From the NCBI RefSeq assembly GCF_041734735.1, contig NC_134878.1:40186329-40250328 (forward strand): a stretch of 64,000 nt of DNA, written 5' to 3'. The notes under the pieces are model-generated. The model saw nothing but the letters and a program-made list of their open reading frames with translations. It was not told the DNA's origin and ran no database searches. This stretch comes from Babylonia areolata (lineage: Eukaryota > Mollusca > Gastropoda > Neogastropoda > Buccinidae). Position numbers and translations under genes: made by a program. Below, piece after piece: positions 34,247 to 44,639 of the stretch; within the stretch, counting starts at the first letter, position 1, and the number at the start of each line of letters is the position of its first letter.

Positions 34247-34629
34247 AGTCTTACATCACAACCGTATCCCTATTTTCCCTAAAATCCTCCCAGACAAAAA
34301 TCTTCCCACCATCTGCTATCTCCCCACACTCATCACCAAAACACTCCAGGTTACATTACCTCTCCTTCTCTTGGCTTGGTCTATTTGGTTGTTTAGGTTC
34401 TATTTGATCTGTAACATGTTTTGTTTCTGATTTTGTTTTTCCATCACTTATCAGCTTTCAGCATACCCACCTCATAGAAAAGCTGGTGAGTGCAATTTTT
34501 TCCCAGAACATTTTTTTGTTTATGTGTTTAGTTGGGTTGCAGGTTTTTTTTTGTTTTTTGTTGTTGGTTCTTTTGTTTGTTTTATATCTTATTAGGTGGA
34601 GTGTTGGAATTTCCTTTCTTTCCTCCAAC
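33465..34629. other. Intron 6 sequence, one unassigned frame, CA run
   Basis: A 103-codon minus frame at 33465-33776 (MSGLHLGKSLILRRVKKYLR...) resembles nothing I can name; it may be LINE-derived. A (CA)n run lies at about 34207-34243. Nothing else is recognised. Confidence 0.45.
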
Positions 34630-34841
34630 CTGTACAATCTTTTCTGATGACAGCATCGCCCCAGTACCAGTCCTGACACATGGAGCAGTCATCACCAGCA
34701 GTGTTGTTGAGGCACAGTAAACACCGCCCTGTGAAGCGGTCACATGCACCAGCGTCTGTCAAGTCAATGTTGTTGTTGCAGCGACATGCCTGGCAGTAAC
34801 TGCCCACCTCCCTCGGGTTCCCATAGTAACCCGGGGCACAG
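34630..34841 (-). CDS. Laminin alpha exon 6: LE repeats
   Basis: A 212-nt exon (ttgaccag/CTGTGCC ... TGTACAG/gttgga) encodes CAPGYYGNPREVGSYCQAC then RCNNNIDLTDAGACDRFTGR, CLLCLNNTAGDDCSMC and QDWYWGDAVIRKDC. This completes one LE repeat and covers nearly all of the next. The NNNIDLTD motif resembles the nidogen-contact loop (NIDPNAV) of laminin gamma LE repeats in broad form, but it is not the same sequence, so no binding role is claimed. Confidence 0.92.
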
Positions 34842-34869
34842 CTGGTCAAAGAGAAGAAATGAATAAGTG

Positions 34870-35900
34870 GGGGGAAAATTGAGTGGGGTTCACTTTCCAT
34901 GCCCCCTTACCACAATCACATCATTCTGTCACATTTCAGATTTATTTTGTTTTTGTGCATGTGCACATGTTGCATGTGTGTGCGTGAATTTCCTTCTGGA
35001 AGAGTTTCAATCATTTTCTTTTATGTGTGTTTATCTTTATGTGTCTTTATTCATCCATTTGTAAATTTATTGTGTATCTATATGCAGGCAAGATATCTCA
35101 AGAGCTGTTGATTATTGACACTTGTGTGTTGTAGTACTGTGTGTAATCAAAAATCAGTTTCACAGATGCATAAAAGCATGCACAGACATTTTGCATGAAA
35201 ACGTAGCAGAGAAAGTAGATGTAACGCAAACTAAATACATGTCCACCAAGAAAAACACCAAAGAGAATGCATCACAACACAAGAGGTAAAGTCTTCATGG
35301 CTGTGTGATTCCTGCTATACAACAAAACCAAAAAAGCCAGGGATGGAGGGGGCAGGGGGCAGAAACCAAAGTGCACCAGTACATACATAATGATCCAAAT
35401 CTTACCTTTTGCTCACCATCAGAAACAAGTCTTTTGAGCGTGTGCTGGAAATGGAGCTATTAAATCTTAAACACATTACACTGAAAGCAATTCACTGTTT
35501 TATGGTTAGAATATAAATACATTACATTGACAGCAATTCATTGTTTTATGGTTAGAATATAAATACATCAAATTTTGAAAATGCAATGTTTCTCTCTTCA
35601 TCATGACTTCTCTGCTTTGTTAAACTGCCAAAGCCACTTTCACACATAATCACTCTGGAAACATCTAAGTTTTTTTCAGTAAAATTATGACAGGCAAATT
35701 GGATGAAATTTTATATGCCTATAGTCATATTTCAATATCTAATTTTTAAATGAGTGAGATCTATTAAAAAAAATTATTTCCCAGTACATTCAGATTATGT
35801 CCCATAAATTGGTAGAATTTTATGCCTGCTGTCAGATACATAACTTGGTAACCCATATAACTTTCATACTAAGCAGAAGCTGCCATTTGAACTAAAAAAG
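34870..35900. other. Intron 5 sequence, no gene seen
   Basis: Unremarkable AT-rich sequence. A short duplication (ggttagaatataaatacat, about 35.50 and 35.55 kb) is the only structure noticed. Confidence 0.6.
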
Positions 35901-35904
35901 ATGA

Positions 35905-36440
35905 CTACAGCTGAGGCAGTGCACATCCCCATGAAAGCACCAGATGCTGTGGGTACGGAGTGCTGGGCTGAGTCCAGGGAGGAATAGGCCTGGGGTCAGC
36001 CATGGTCCCTGGCACCCCAGAGTGCATGGGGGAAGGGACCTGGCATGAGAGGGTGGAACAGAGAGAGAGCAGTGCCTCCACTGAGAGCCTTCAGTGTGAA
36101 CCAAGGATAGAGGGCAGACACCATATCCCCTTGTGAGGATATGTCAGTACCCACGTGGTGCTTGCCACACTAAAGACACAGCCCTCAACAAAACCACCCT
36201 CCACTTGGTTAACTTGTGGTCAGGCCTGACCACACTTCCCCAAAGTCGCCTTCCAGACTGTATTAAGAGGTCAATCTATAATGCCTCGATGCATCTGCAA
36301 AGACACATTAGCCCGATCGCAAACTGGAGAACCTGTAGGCCCCAAGTCTCCCGAGAGAGCACTATCCCAACCTCACAGGTCTGGCAATTGCAGGGAGGTG
36401 TTTGACACACCACCAATCAGGACAGGTCATTCCCATGCAT
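35905..36440. repeat. Dispersed GC-richer repeat, copy 1
   Basis: Sequence such as cactgagagccttcagtgtg, agagggcagacaccatatcc and ccttgtgaggatatgtcagt recurs in diverged form at 51.69-52.08 kb (cactgagagccttctcagtc; gaaggcagacaacatatccc; ctgtgaggaagtgtccag). It has no coding frame. Its class is unknown. Confidence 0.65.
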
Positions 36441-36469
36441 GGTGCTGAGCCCACAAAGAAAAGAAAAAG

Positions 36470-38122
36470 AAACAAGAGAGGCAAGGCCTTCAAGACTCAC
36501 TTGTAATATACTTAAATAGAAAAATCTAATTGTTAAAATGTGTCCTGTATTTGTTATTATAAAGCTTCGGGTTAAAGGAAAAAGAAAAAAGAAAAAAAAA
36601 GTCCTAACGGCACATTCGAACCCTGCGTATTCGGGTGAGAAGAAACTGTCTTACCCATTACACTATCATGGCTCCTTAACTGACGTGCAAAATTATAACA
36701 TTTAAACATGCTTTTTTAAAGGGCGATAAATCAACTGCGGTATTTGCAGTGAGAACACTGTTTAAATCATATTATTCTGGTGTATCTTGGGCATTCAAAA
36801 AATCTTTAAGGGCAATTAAAAATTCTTTTTAAGTCTGCAGTAAAGGAGACATGGCTATCGCCGCAATCACACTGCAACATTTAGCCATTTTCTCTGGATC
36901 TAGATAGATGTACAAGTTTAGTTGCACCTGGCTGACACAGTTGATTCAATTTCTCTTTTATGTTCATTCTAGTTTTATAGTTTTAAAGTTGACATGAAAA
37001 TTGAGTATTTTGTTAAACTAATAACATGTAGAGCCAAGTACAACTACTTCTAAATGCAGTATGAAGTGAAAAGGACTTCATTTTGAGAAAAGACTGGAAA
37101 TTTTTACGTTTCATCAATTCAAGGGTACTAACTCTCATGGTTTATTATTTTTAACTGTGAATTCCGACTGATTCTGTGGATATTTTTATGGCAGTTTGGG
37201 GCATAATCCAGTAAGTGATGAGGTGTTCACAAATCTTTCTCTGAATAAATATTTAACGGTCTCCTTCTCCAACTTTCCATCGCATGTATCGTGTATTGTC
37301 GATTGAATATAGGATTGAACGGGCAGGTCAACAACTTGAAACAAAATGGCGTCGTTTGCGTTTGCGAAGAATATGAGCATGCGCTTTGAATATGTATAAA
37401 TATGTGTACGCAATAGATTTTTGCCCATGACCTTCAGGGCTCAGCCAACAGATCTATAAAGTCCACTCATCGTATTGATTTTAGTATTTTCTGAAAAAGA
37501 CCACTTGGGCGAATGAACATAGTGAAAGCCCTGTACACTGAGAGTAAAACACACAAGCTTTTTATGTATTGAGTATAATTTCAAAATGTAATGTTTAAGA
37601 TGAGAAAGATCAGTTTAAAGCAAATTAAGCCCCCTAGCATTAATTATAGATTAATTTCCCTTTTTTACTATCTGCACCAAAGACATGCAAAATAAATAAA
37701 ACTTCCACGCTTAGCAAAAAAAGTTCCTGTTTGAACAAAAAATGATAAAAATGAGTACTCTTGTTGTTAATGACTGCTCTTGTTGTTGTGTCAGAATATC
37801 TGATCAAAGTGCCAAGTTCAGAGAATAAAAAAAAAATATAAATATAACAGTAAATTCAGTTTGCAAAAATCTGGCTTCTTTTTATATTTTTTTGTGCCCA
37901 TCCTAGAGGTGCAAAATTGTTTTAAACAAGATGACTGGAAAGAACTGAATTTTTCCTATTTTTATGCCAAATTTGGTGTCATCTGACAAAGTATTTGCAG
38001 AGAAAATGGCAATGTTAAAGTTTACCACGGACACACAGACACACAGAGACACAGAGACACAGAGACAACTGAACACCGGGTTAAAACATAGACTCACTTT
38101 GTTTACACAAGTGAGTCAAAAA
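36470..38122. repeat. Long dispersed repeat with tRNA-like segment, copy 2
   Basis: This is the second copy of the 23.74-25.32 kb repeat: aacaagagaggcaaggcctt at the start, tRNA-like region near 36.60-36.67 kb, shared body and acaagtgagtc at 38107-38117. It differs by small indels, for example extra sequence near 37.33-37.38 kb that includes ggcgtcgtttgcgtttgcg. Confidence 0.75.
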
Positions 38123-38279
38123 AGAAAAAGGAGCAAGAATAAATAGGAAATGATACAAAAACATTTAATTGGGCATCAAGAACTGATGCAAACGATGTAA
38201 ATGATATGACACATAAACAACAGATGTGCAAGAAAATAACATTTCAAATGAATGAGTGTGTGCAAAGTTGTGTGAATAT

Positions 38280-38600
38280 GAAATAAAAATATAACAGTAA
38301 TCTGACTTTGGAAACATTTCTGGCTTCATTATACTTTTTTTTAGCCCTCCCCAGAAGTGCACTACCATTATAATCAAAATGTGTGGGATTCCACACACCC
38401 CCATCCCTCCCTCCATTTCTAAGCCAAATTTGGTGTCAACAAAGTATTCAAAGAGAAAATTACTTTCTTAATGTTTACCATACACAGACACACACACACA
38501 CTACACACATGGTCAAACAGACAACTAAAACATTCAGTTATACACAGACTCATGTCATGTGTGAACACACATGTGAGCAAAAAATGTTGTGCAAAACACA
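38280..38600. repeat. Diverged third copy of the long repeat's 3' end
   Basis: The succession ttctggcttcattatac, agaagtgcac, aagccaaatttggtgtcaac, aaagtattcaaagagaaaat and acacagactcatgtcatgtg follows, in order, the last 250 bases of the long repeat, but is much more diverged. It lies directly after copy 2. Confidence 0.6.
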
Positions 38601-38741
38601 CACTGCACACACATGACACACACACATTTTATTTTTCACACATGACTTTTCTGAACACAAGTGAACTTTTCACTACAAGACTGTAGTGGGGTGGGCAGTG
38701 ACTGTTCATGCCATCAGTATACTTCTACCTGCTGTACCCAC

Positions 38742-38828
38742 CTTTCGCAGGTTGGCCCATAGTAGCCAGGGAAGCAGGTGCAGTAGGTCCGTACACCATC
38801 TTCTGCCAGACGGCATTCTGTGGCAAAA
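38742..38828 (-). CDS. Laminin alpha exon 5: LE repeat
   Basis: An 87-nt exon (cttccag/TTTTGCC ... GAAAG/gtgggt) encodes FATECRLAEDGVRTYCTC then FPGYYGPTCE. The cysteine spacing fits the middle of an LE repeat. It ends two bases into a codon that, joined to exon 6, would read AGC (serine) where many LE repeats have arginine (CERC versus CESC). This is the only slightly unusual residue at a junction here. Confidence 0.9.
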
Positions 38829-39159
38829 CTGGAAGCAATCCACATTTTCCATACACCTCTTGGCTTGTGAAAAGAAACGGTAAAGACATTTATGTAGTGG
38901 TGTACCCCTACTACTTACACACTGCTGTATACAGACACACATAACATTCTTTTGGTTCAGTTTCCAGATTTGCTCCAGTGTTATTAAGGTCACCACTTTA
39001 CAGAGGGCATCAGCCATGAACAAAGGTATTAACTATACAGAATAATGTCATCCATTACAACACAACTAAGTTCCACATGTGATGACACAAGAAAATTGAG
39101 AACAGACCTGTGAGAAAAGGTGGCAGGCCCAAAAAGCAAAAAGTAGAATTAGATCATCA

Positions 39160-39534
39160 GTGTTTCTGCCACCCATTTCAACTACAGTGATACAAAATTG
39201 GTGTGAGCCTTCTGTGGTTGATACACAGACAGACATACTGGCAGAGAAACAAGGTGAGCCTTTAGCTATTGACATGCACACAAAACCCAAACCTGAAAAT
39301 AAAATTACACACGCACAGACAGATCCAGACATGTCACAAGCTTCTTTGGAAGAACCAAAATTTGTTGACGCAGCATTATCTCTGTTCAAACAGCTGTTAT
39401 GTGGAACCCCTACCCCCAAGAAAAACAAACTTAGATCTGTGTCTGACATAATGCTTCTGCTTATGCAAGAGAAGATTAAGTATCACACATACCTCACAAA
39501 AATGTGTTGGTGGATGAGTCAAATGACAAAATGA
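39160..39534 (+). CDS. Unassigned open frame in intron 4
   Basis: A 124-codon frame begins MFLPPISTTVIQNWCEPSVV and contains DTQTDILAEKQGEPLAIDMH and KITHAQTDPDMSQASLEEPK. It is acidic and threonine/proline rich, with no domain that I recognise. It lies opposite to laminin inside an intron. It may be the relic of a LINE ORF1 or LTR-element gag tail, or chance; no start context or partner gene supports a real gene. Confidence 0.25.
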   Translation: MFLPPISTTVIQNWCEPSVVDTQTDILAEKQGEPLAIDMHTKPKPENKITHAQTDPDMSQASLEEPKFVDAALSLFKQLLCGTPTPKKNKLRSVSDIMLLLMQEKIKYHTYLTKMCWWMSQMTK

Positions 39535-39540
39535 CACAGC

Positions 39541-40370
39541 AGTGCAATAAAAAGGGCCAGTCTCTCGTTATGAAAAAAAAAAAGCCCTTCCTAGATCTTC
39601 GATGCAGACAACATCACCATTTCGCAGAAAGAGGTCAAAACGTGTGCATGGTATCAGATATGTTTATGCAAATTATCAGTATCAGACAGGTTTCAGGCAT
39701 TTGGCAGATGACTCACTTAAACAGCAAAGTATTGAAATAAAGACATCAACAAAACAGATCATTCACTTAAATGACTGAAATGTGTTGCAAGGGAATAAGT
39801 GTTGGTGTACATACTTACTTTACTTGACATCAAAAGGACTTCACTCGCAGTGATTCCTTTGCTTCCAACAGGATTCTAACAGAGGCAGGAATATCAATCC
39901 AAGAGTATATGATCAAAGCATTTAGAAATGAGTCTGACTGATCCCATTTGAAAAGCTTAGAGCTCATTCTTCTGTGGCTGGTTGTGGTTTGTCCAAATCC
40001 ACAAATTCTTTCAACAGTTTAGAAATTTCCTTTTTCTGTCTAAGCTTGAAGACTCTCTGCTTTTTACAGGTTTCTTTCTGCTGACAACCAGAAATGTTCC
40101 ATTCACAGACAGTGTTTTAGATACCTTCAGACAAATTGAATCATTATCTTCACACACACACACACACACACACACAGTGCTAAAGTCACCTCAGGAGGTA
40201 TGGGAGAAAGAACTATGCACTTCAAACATGCCTGCACAGAATGGAATGACAAAAAGTTTTCATAATTTTCCAGTGAAAGGAGTAGCTAAAATTTAACAGG
40301 ACACAGTTTACTATCACAGTAAACTGCTTGCTCAGACCACAGTGAACAAGCAACAAAGCACATCACTGAC
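39541..40370. other. Intron 4 sequence, no gene seen
   Basis: Unremarkable sequence with one (CA)n run at about 40151-40176. Confidence 0.6.
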
Positions 40371-40489
40371 TTGTTGGAGGGCAGCGGCAAGGGGCATGAA
40401 CAGATCTGACAGTTGCCAGTGGTGGGGTCGCCATAGTAACCAGGCAGGCACTGTTCACAGTTAGGACCAGTTGTGTTCCCTTGGCAGTT
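40371..40489 (-). CDS. Laminin alpha exon 4: LE repeats
   Basis: A 119-nt exon (atttcag/AACTGCC ... AACAA/gtcagt) encodes NCQGNTTGPNCEQCLPGYYG then DPTTGNCQICSCPLPLPSN. These are the second half of one LE repeat and the first cysteines of the next. The exon ends two bases into an AAT codon, so the join with exon 5 reads PSN-N-FATEC. This fits the SNNFA pattern expected in this LE repeat of alpha chains and supports both splice choices. Confidence 0.92.
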
Positions 40490-41453
40490 CTGAAATTAAG
40501 AATTAATAGTGAATGCTTAATATTACTTTTGTCTTAAGCTTTTACGCCTAATCTTGAAAACAAGCCTTGGTGTTTACAAATAGAATAAACAAACAAACCG
40601 CAAATATCAAAAAAGAAAAAAATATTGAACACAAGAAACAAACCACTATTAAATCATCCATCCCTCCCCCCCCCCCCCCCCCCCCCCCCCCCCACAAGCA
40701 CTCACATACGCACACACACAGAAGTCATAGTACACAATCATAAAAAATACACACTAAAAAATACAACCTACAAATTCTGAAACTCTCAAACTCACACCCT
40801 GCTGCTTCAGATGTGACCGACTTCTGTCAACACCAAGGCAACAGCTGACATCCATCAGGTTTTGCTGCTTCTGAAGGATGTGTATATATATAATCACTGT
40901 GTTAAATCAACTTCTAACTCTTAGAATCTGATAGCCTGTTCATTTTCCTTTCAGAGCAGTATGGGTTATGTATACTTTATTGCAGGAGTTTATGTGCAAG
41001 GATTTTTTTTTTTTATTAACGATTACCCTCCACAACCCAAAACCGCCTGGCAAACAGGAATCACTTGTCAAGATAATGCTTGGCACTGAAGACCTAAAAA
41101 AAAAAAAAAAAAAAAAAAGAAGGAAGTACTCCTTCTTGTGATGGTTTATACATGCCTGCCTTCACCTTCAAATCAGCTGTTAATCAAAAAGATTAGAAGC
41201 TATACTTTTCACAACTGATTATTAGAAGATCAGACACTAATTTTTTTGTGAAAAGCCTCATTTCAAGTATAAAAATGTCCTTTTTGAAAACATTCTGTTT
41301 CACAACATTCAATCAGCCACATTTCTTCTGTAATGTGGAAAGGAGAGGAAGAACTGTATCTGTGATCATCAACTGGATCATTTATCATTCTCTTGAGTAA
41401 CAATTAACAGACTGCATCACAGATTGCAGCAAAATATTTGCCATTTCACTTAC
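40490..41453. repeat. Intron 3 with poly-C and poly-A tracts
   Basis: A C run of about 30 lies at 40663-40692 and an A run at 41097-41118. Otherwise unremarkable. Confidence 0.8.
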
Positions 41454-41567
41454 AAAGCATTCTCCAGTGACAACATCACAGTCATCAGAGTGTCCGTTAC
41501 AGTTACACTTGACACAGATGCCCAGGTAGGGACTGGAGCGAGAACGGTAGTGGCCTGGGGCACATTC
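41454..41567 (-). CDS. Laminin alpha exon 3: LE repeats
   Basis: A 114-nt exon (tgtacag/GAATGTG ... TGCTTT/gtaagt) in phase 0 on both sides encodes ECAPGHYRSRSSPYLGICVK followed by CNCNGHSDDCDVVTGECF. The first half completes the LE repeat started in exon 2; the second begins the next. An alternative upstream acceptor (ccctcag/TTTCTCTG) was rejected because it brings an in-frame TGA in the phase required by exon 2. Confidence 0.9.
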
Positions 41568-41834
41568 CTGTACACAGACATCACGGTCAGAGAAACTGAG
41601 GGACAATCAAAAGACAGACAGGATTCATTAGTTAATGTGTGAGGAGGAGGAATTTTTGTTTAATGTCCTGTCACACATATCGGTGATTCAAGACATTTTG
41701 TTAAAATATTTATGAAATACATTTGAGTATTATCGGTTAGAAGGGGTGGGAGATGTGAATGAATGGAGGGTTGGGGGAAACTGGGCAAATGAGGGTGAAA
41801 TGCGGGTGAAATTTGAAAAAAAAAAAATCTAAAT

Positions 41835-43015
41835 ACAATTACAGGAAATTACTTAAAGGACTTCGTAAAAGAGAAGTCGTTAAACTGACAAGCAAAACAA
41901 CTGACAATGAATGCAAAAAGTCAAAAACATCAACGTTCTCAGTCAGTTGTGAAGACACACTTTTGTGTACATAAGGCTTCATCAAGCTACAGTGAAAAAT
42001 TATATGCTTAATCGTCAGGTTACTAAAGCATATGCACTTGACATTAGAACAATACTTGATCCACAATGACTCAGAACTGGTCTGCGAATCAGACCAAAGC
42101 CTGAGAGAGTCAACTGATGAGGTTTTAGACTTGAATTCAAGCACCTATAAAAGTCTCTTTCTAGTATATTGCTTATTTCCTTGTATGACAATGGGCAATA
42201 TACTTTTATACTATCTATGTGATTCTTTGCTCCCCTTTTTTTGCTGCCCTGTCTGCTTGGTCGTTATAAAGGAATCCAGTGTGGGATGTATCCAACAAAA
42301 ATAAACATATGTACCCTTCACAAATAGGGAGTGCAATAAATACCTAATTTCAAACAATAAATCTTCTCTTTGATTATTCTCAAAAAGGAGCAAGATTTTT
42401 AAAACAGATTGAGAATCAACACAAAATAGGATATTACTATGATTGGCATATCAACAACATGATTTAAAGCCATAAGGATGGCCACCAATTCAGCTGTAAA
42501 AATTGAATGTCCCTTAACTAAATATGATTTTTCTGTTTTTAGGTCAGGAATGACAAAAGCAGATCCTGCACTGCTATCATCCAGGACTGAGCCATCAGTG
42601 TAAACTTTTAAATGATAATCAAAATTTTCTTCCAATTCAATTCTGACAGATGCTGCTATTATATGTGGAGATTCTCCTTTTGTTGTGTCAGAAGCACATA
42701 TGTTGATGTTTGCTTTTGTTAACTCCCAGGGAGGGACAGGTGGCACCAGAACACGAGGTGCCATATCATGTAAATCAATGTCTGAAGAATTTAAAGTATC
42801 TGACACATATGTGTGAATGGTTTGTAGATTTGAATTATTTTGTGCATTTTTTGGAAAATCAATATCAGACCTAATATTTAATTCCTCAAAATCATCCACT
42901 GCTGTACATCTCTCAATGTATTTAGCAGAATTTAATTTTCTGACTTCATCTAGTGGTAGAATACCTACAAGCTTATAGGCTTCTGAGGTCTTAGTATGCA
43001 CAGGTACCCCTAAAG
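41835..43015 (-). pseudogene. Jockey-like LINE copy B: RNase H and C-terminus
   Basis: The minus strand encodes PLDEVRKLNSAKYIERCTAV, then the RNase H start YHLKVYTDGSVLDDSSAGSA, KGHSIFTAELVAILMALNHV, and further on WIKYCSNVKCICFSNLTIKH IIFHC-type sequence of the C-terminal tail. YTDGS is the first catalytic motif of RNase H. It is clearly the same family as the element at 44.3-50.4 kb (HLKIYTDGSVLENQFAGSGY) but diverged. The RT part is absent (5' truncation) and frames are broken. Confidence 0.8.
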
Positions 43016-43036
43016 CCAGTTAATGTGTGAAAAACA

Positions 43037-43269
43037 CAGTATTTAGCATGTACAAAAGCTGAGCCTTGGCCAAAGGAAATGATTCAGCGCTTATAGCTTT
43101 TAGAGGTGTTTGATTGGCTAAGAGCCGGTCTGGCAAAGAGGGGCGTCTTTTCACTGTTAGCCGCGCGAAATTTGGCCAAGCAGAGCAAACCGATAGGCCT
43201 AGTTTGCATCAGTTTGACATGGTACAGTATATGACACCAAAACAGTATTTAGCATGTACAAAAGCTGAG
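43037..43269. repeat. Pair of 27-bp direct repeats flanking 179 bp
   Basis: The 27 bases cagtatttagcatgtacaaa + agctgag occur at 43037-43063 and 43243-43269, identically. The 179 bp between them resemble 52.32-52.47 kb. This could be a long target duplication or a local tandem duplication. Confidence 0.75.
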
Positions 43270-43681
43270 CAAATTTTAAGTGCAAGTGCATTTCTGAGGA
43301 TGTGAACATATTTGTGTTTTTCTGGGGTTGGTTCTAAACCTGTCCAAAGGGGATGCAGCGTTTCATGAAGCAGGATTGTTTGCATACTTCAACAGCAAGA
43401 TACCATCTTCAAAGATCTTTTTCAAACCAACTTACATCCTGGCATGTATTAAAAATCAGAAGCTGCACTCCCTTCAATTCCCTGTACATATTCACACTAA
43501 TGATAACCAGACGGATCTAGGAATGTGAACACTGCTCTACATAACATCACCTATCTTTGGACCAAACCTGAGAACTACTTGATCTGAAGGGTATTTGCCA
43601 GTTATCATAGATTTTCAATGACACACATATGATGGCTCAGATGTAAACAAAACACATGTAAGATGAAAGCCACACCCTCAC

Positions 43682-43790
43682 CTGGCAGGATGTGCCCTGG
43701 TAGCTGGGCGGACACTGACACTGCTCCACAGTTAATGCTGGTTTGCCAGGTCCAGACTCCACGCCATGTTCCATGCTCACATCTGACAGC
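43682..43790 (-). CDS. Laminin alpha exon 2: LamB end and first half of an LE repeat
   Basis: This 109-nt exon (attgcag/GCTGTC ... TGCCAG/gtgagg) starts with the last base of an arginine codon and encodes LSDVSMEHGVES, GPGKPALTVEQ and CQCPPSYQGTSCQ. The LSDVSME stretch closes the LamB domain and CQCPPSYQGTSCQ is the part of an LE repeat that classically resumes after LamB, as the domain is inserted into an LE module. It ends in phase 0. The intron before it, 11.5 kb long, contains the whole Gypsy/Jockey nest. Confidence 0.92.
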
Positions 43791-43795
43791 CTGCA

Positions 43796-44284
43796 ATGAA
43801 AAGAACTTCTGAAAGAACTGAAGGACATATTTTGATTTCTCAAAAAATCATAGGAGAGGAGTTCCAGTGTACCATTTTTCTTGCTACAGTGGGTCAAGAA
43901 GCAATGGACAATTTTGAGGGGTTTCATTTTAATGACAAAGCTGAAAAGAAAGACTTGGGGATTGTCATGCAGGCTTTTGAAGACTTTTGCGTTGAAAAGA
44001 TAAAAAAAAAAAAAACAACTTTGGCAAGACGTTTAGGTAGAGCATATTAAACGTACAGACAACAGTCACAGTCTGTCAGTACAGGATTAGAAACATCAGG
44101 GATACAAGTCAATAAAATACAGGAAACAGAATATAAAAATCAGAAGAAAACTCAAGACATGGGAGGTGGCAAAAACAAAAAGTGTTGACGGTGTGGAAAA
44201 CAGTGCATACATGAAATAAAAGATTGTCCTGCCAAGGATGCAGAATGTCATAGCTGTTCAAAAAAGGTCATTTTGCAGTGATGT
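43796..44284 (+). pseudogene. Gypsy-type gag remnant with zinc knuckles
   Basis: The fragment shows a gag-like stretch ending in two cysteine-histidine knuckle-like motifs (one clear, CHSCSKKGHFA). It matches the nucleocapsid end of Gypsy-type gag. It is a fossil, ended on the right by the Jockey-like insertion. Confidence 0.65.
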
Positions 44285-44639
44285 TCGTTCGTTTATTTAT
44301 TTATAGTCTGCTCATCTAAGATGATATTAGACTGAAAATAAATGATATTATTATCATTATTATTTGGATTATTATCATTCCTATCATAATGATGATTGTT
44401 AGTATTTATTAGAAATTGACATTTCTGTATATTTGAATGAAAAGGGGGGCGGTTGAGGTGGAGGGGAGGAGCAAGGGGGAGGGGACTAAGAAAGGAAGAG
44501 AGAGAGAGAGAAAGACAGACAGACAGACAGAGAGAGAACAGAATGTGGAAAAGATAGAGTACAAAATCTAAAATGGAGAGGGTGAGTGTTAGTGATTGGA
44601 GAAAGAAAAAATATAATATTGGAAGGGTGTGTGTGAGAG

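Noticed and set aside
41568-41588. Upstream acceptor for exon 3 (ccctcag/TTTCTC)
   Set aside because: In the phase set by exon 2 it gives TTT-CTC-TGA, a stop; the acceptor at 41567 fits phase and LE spacing.
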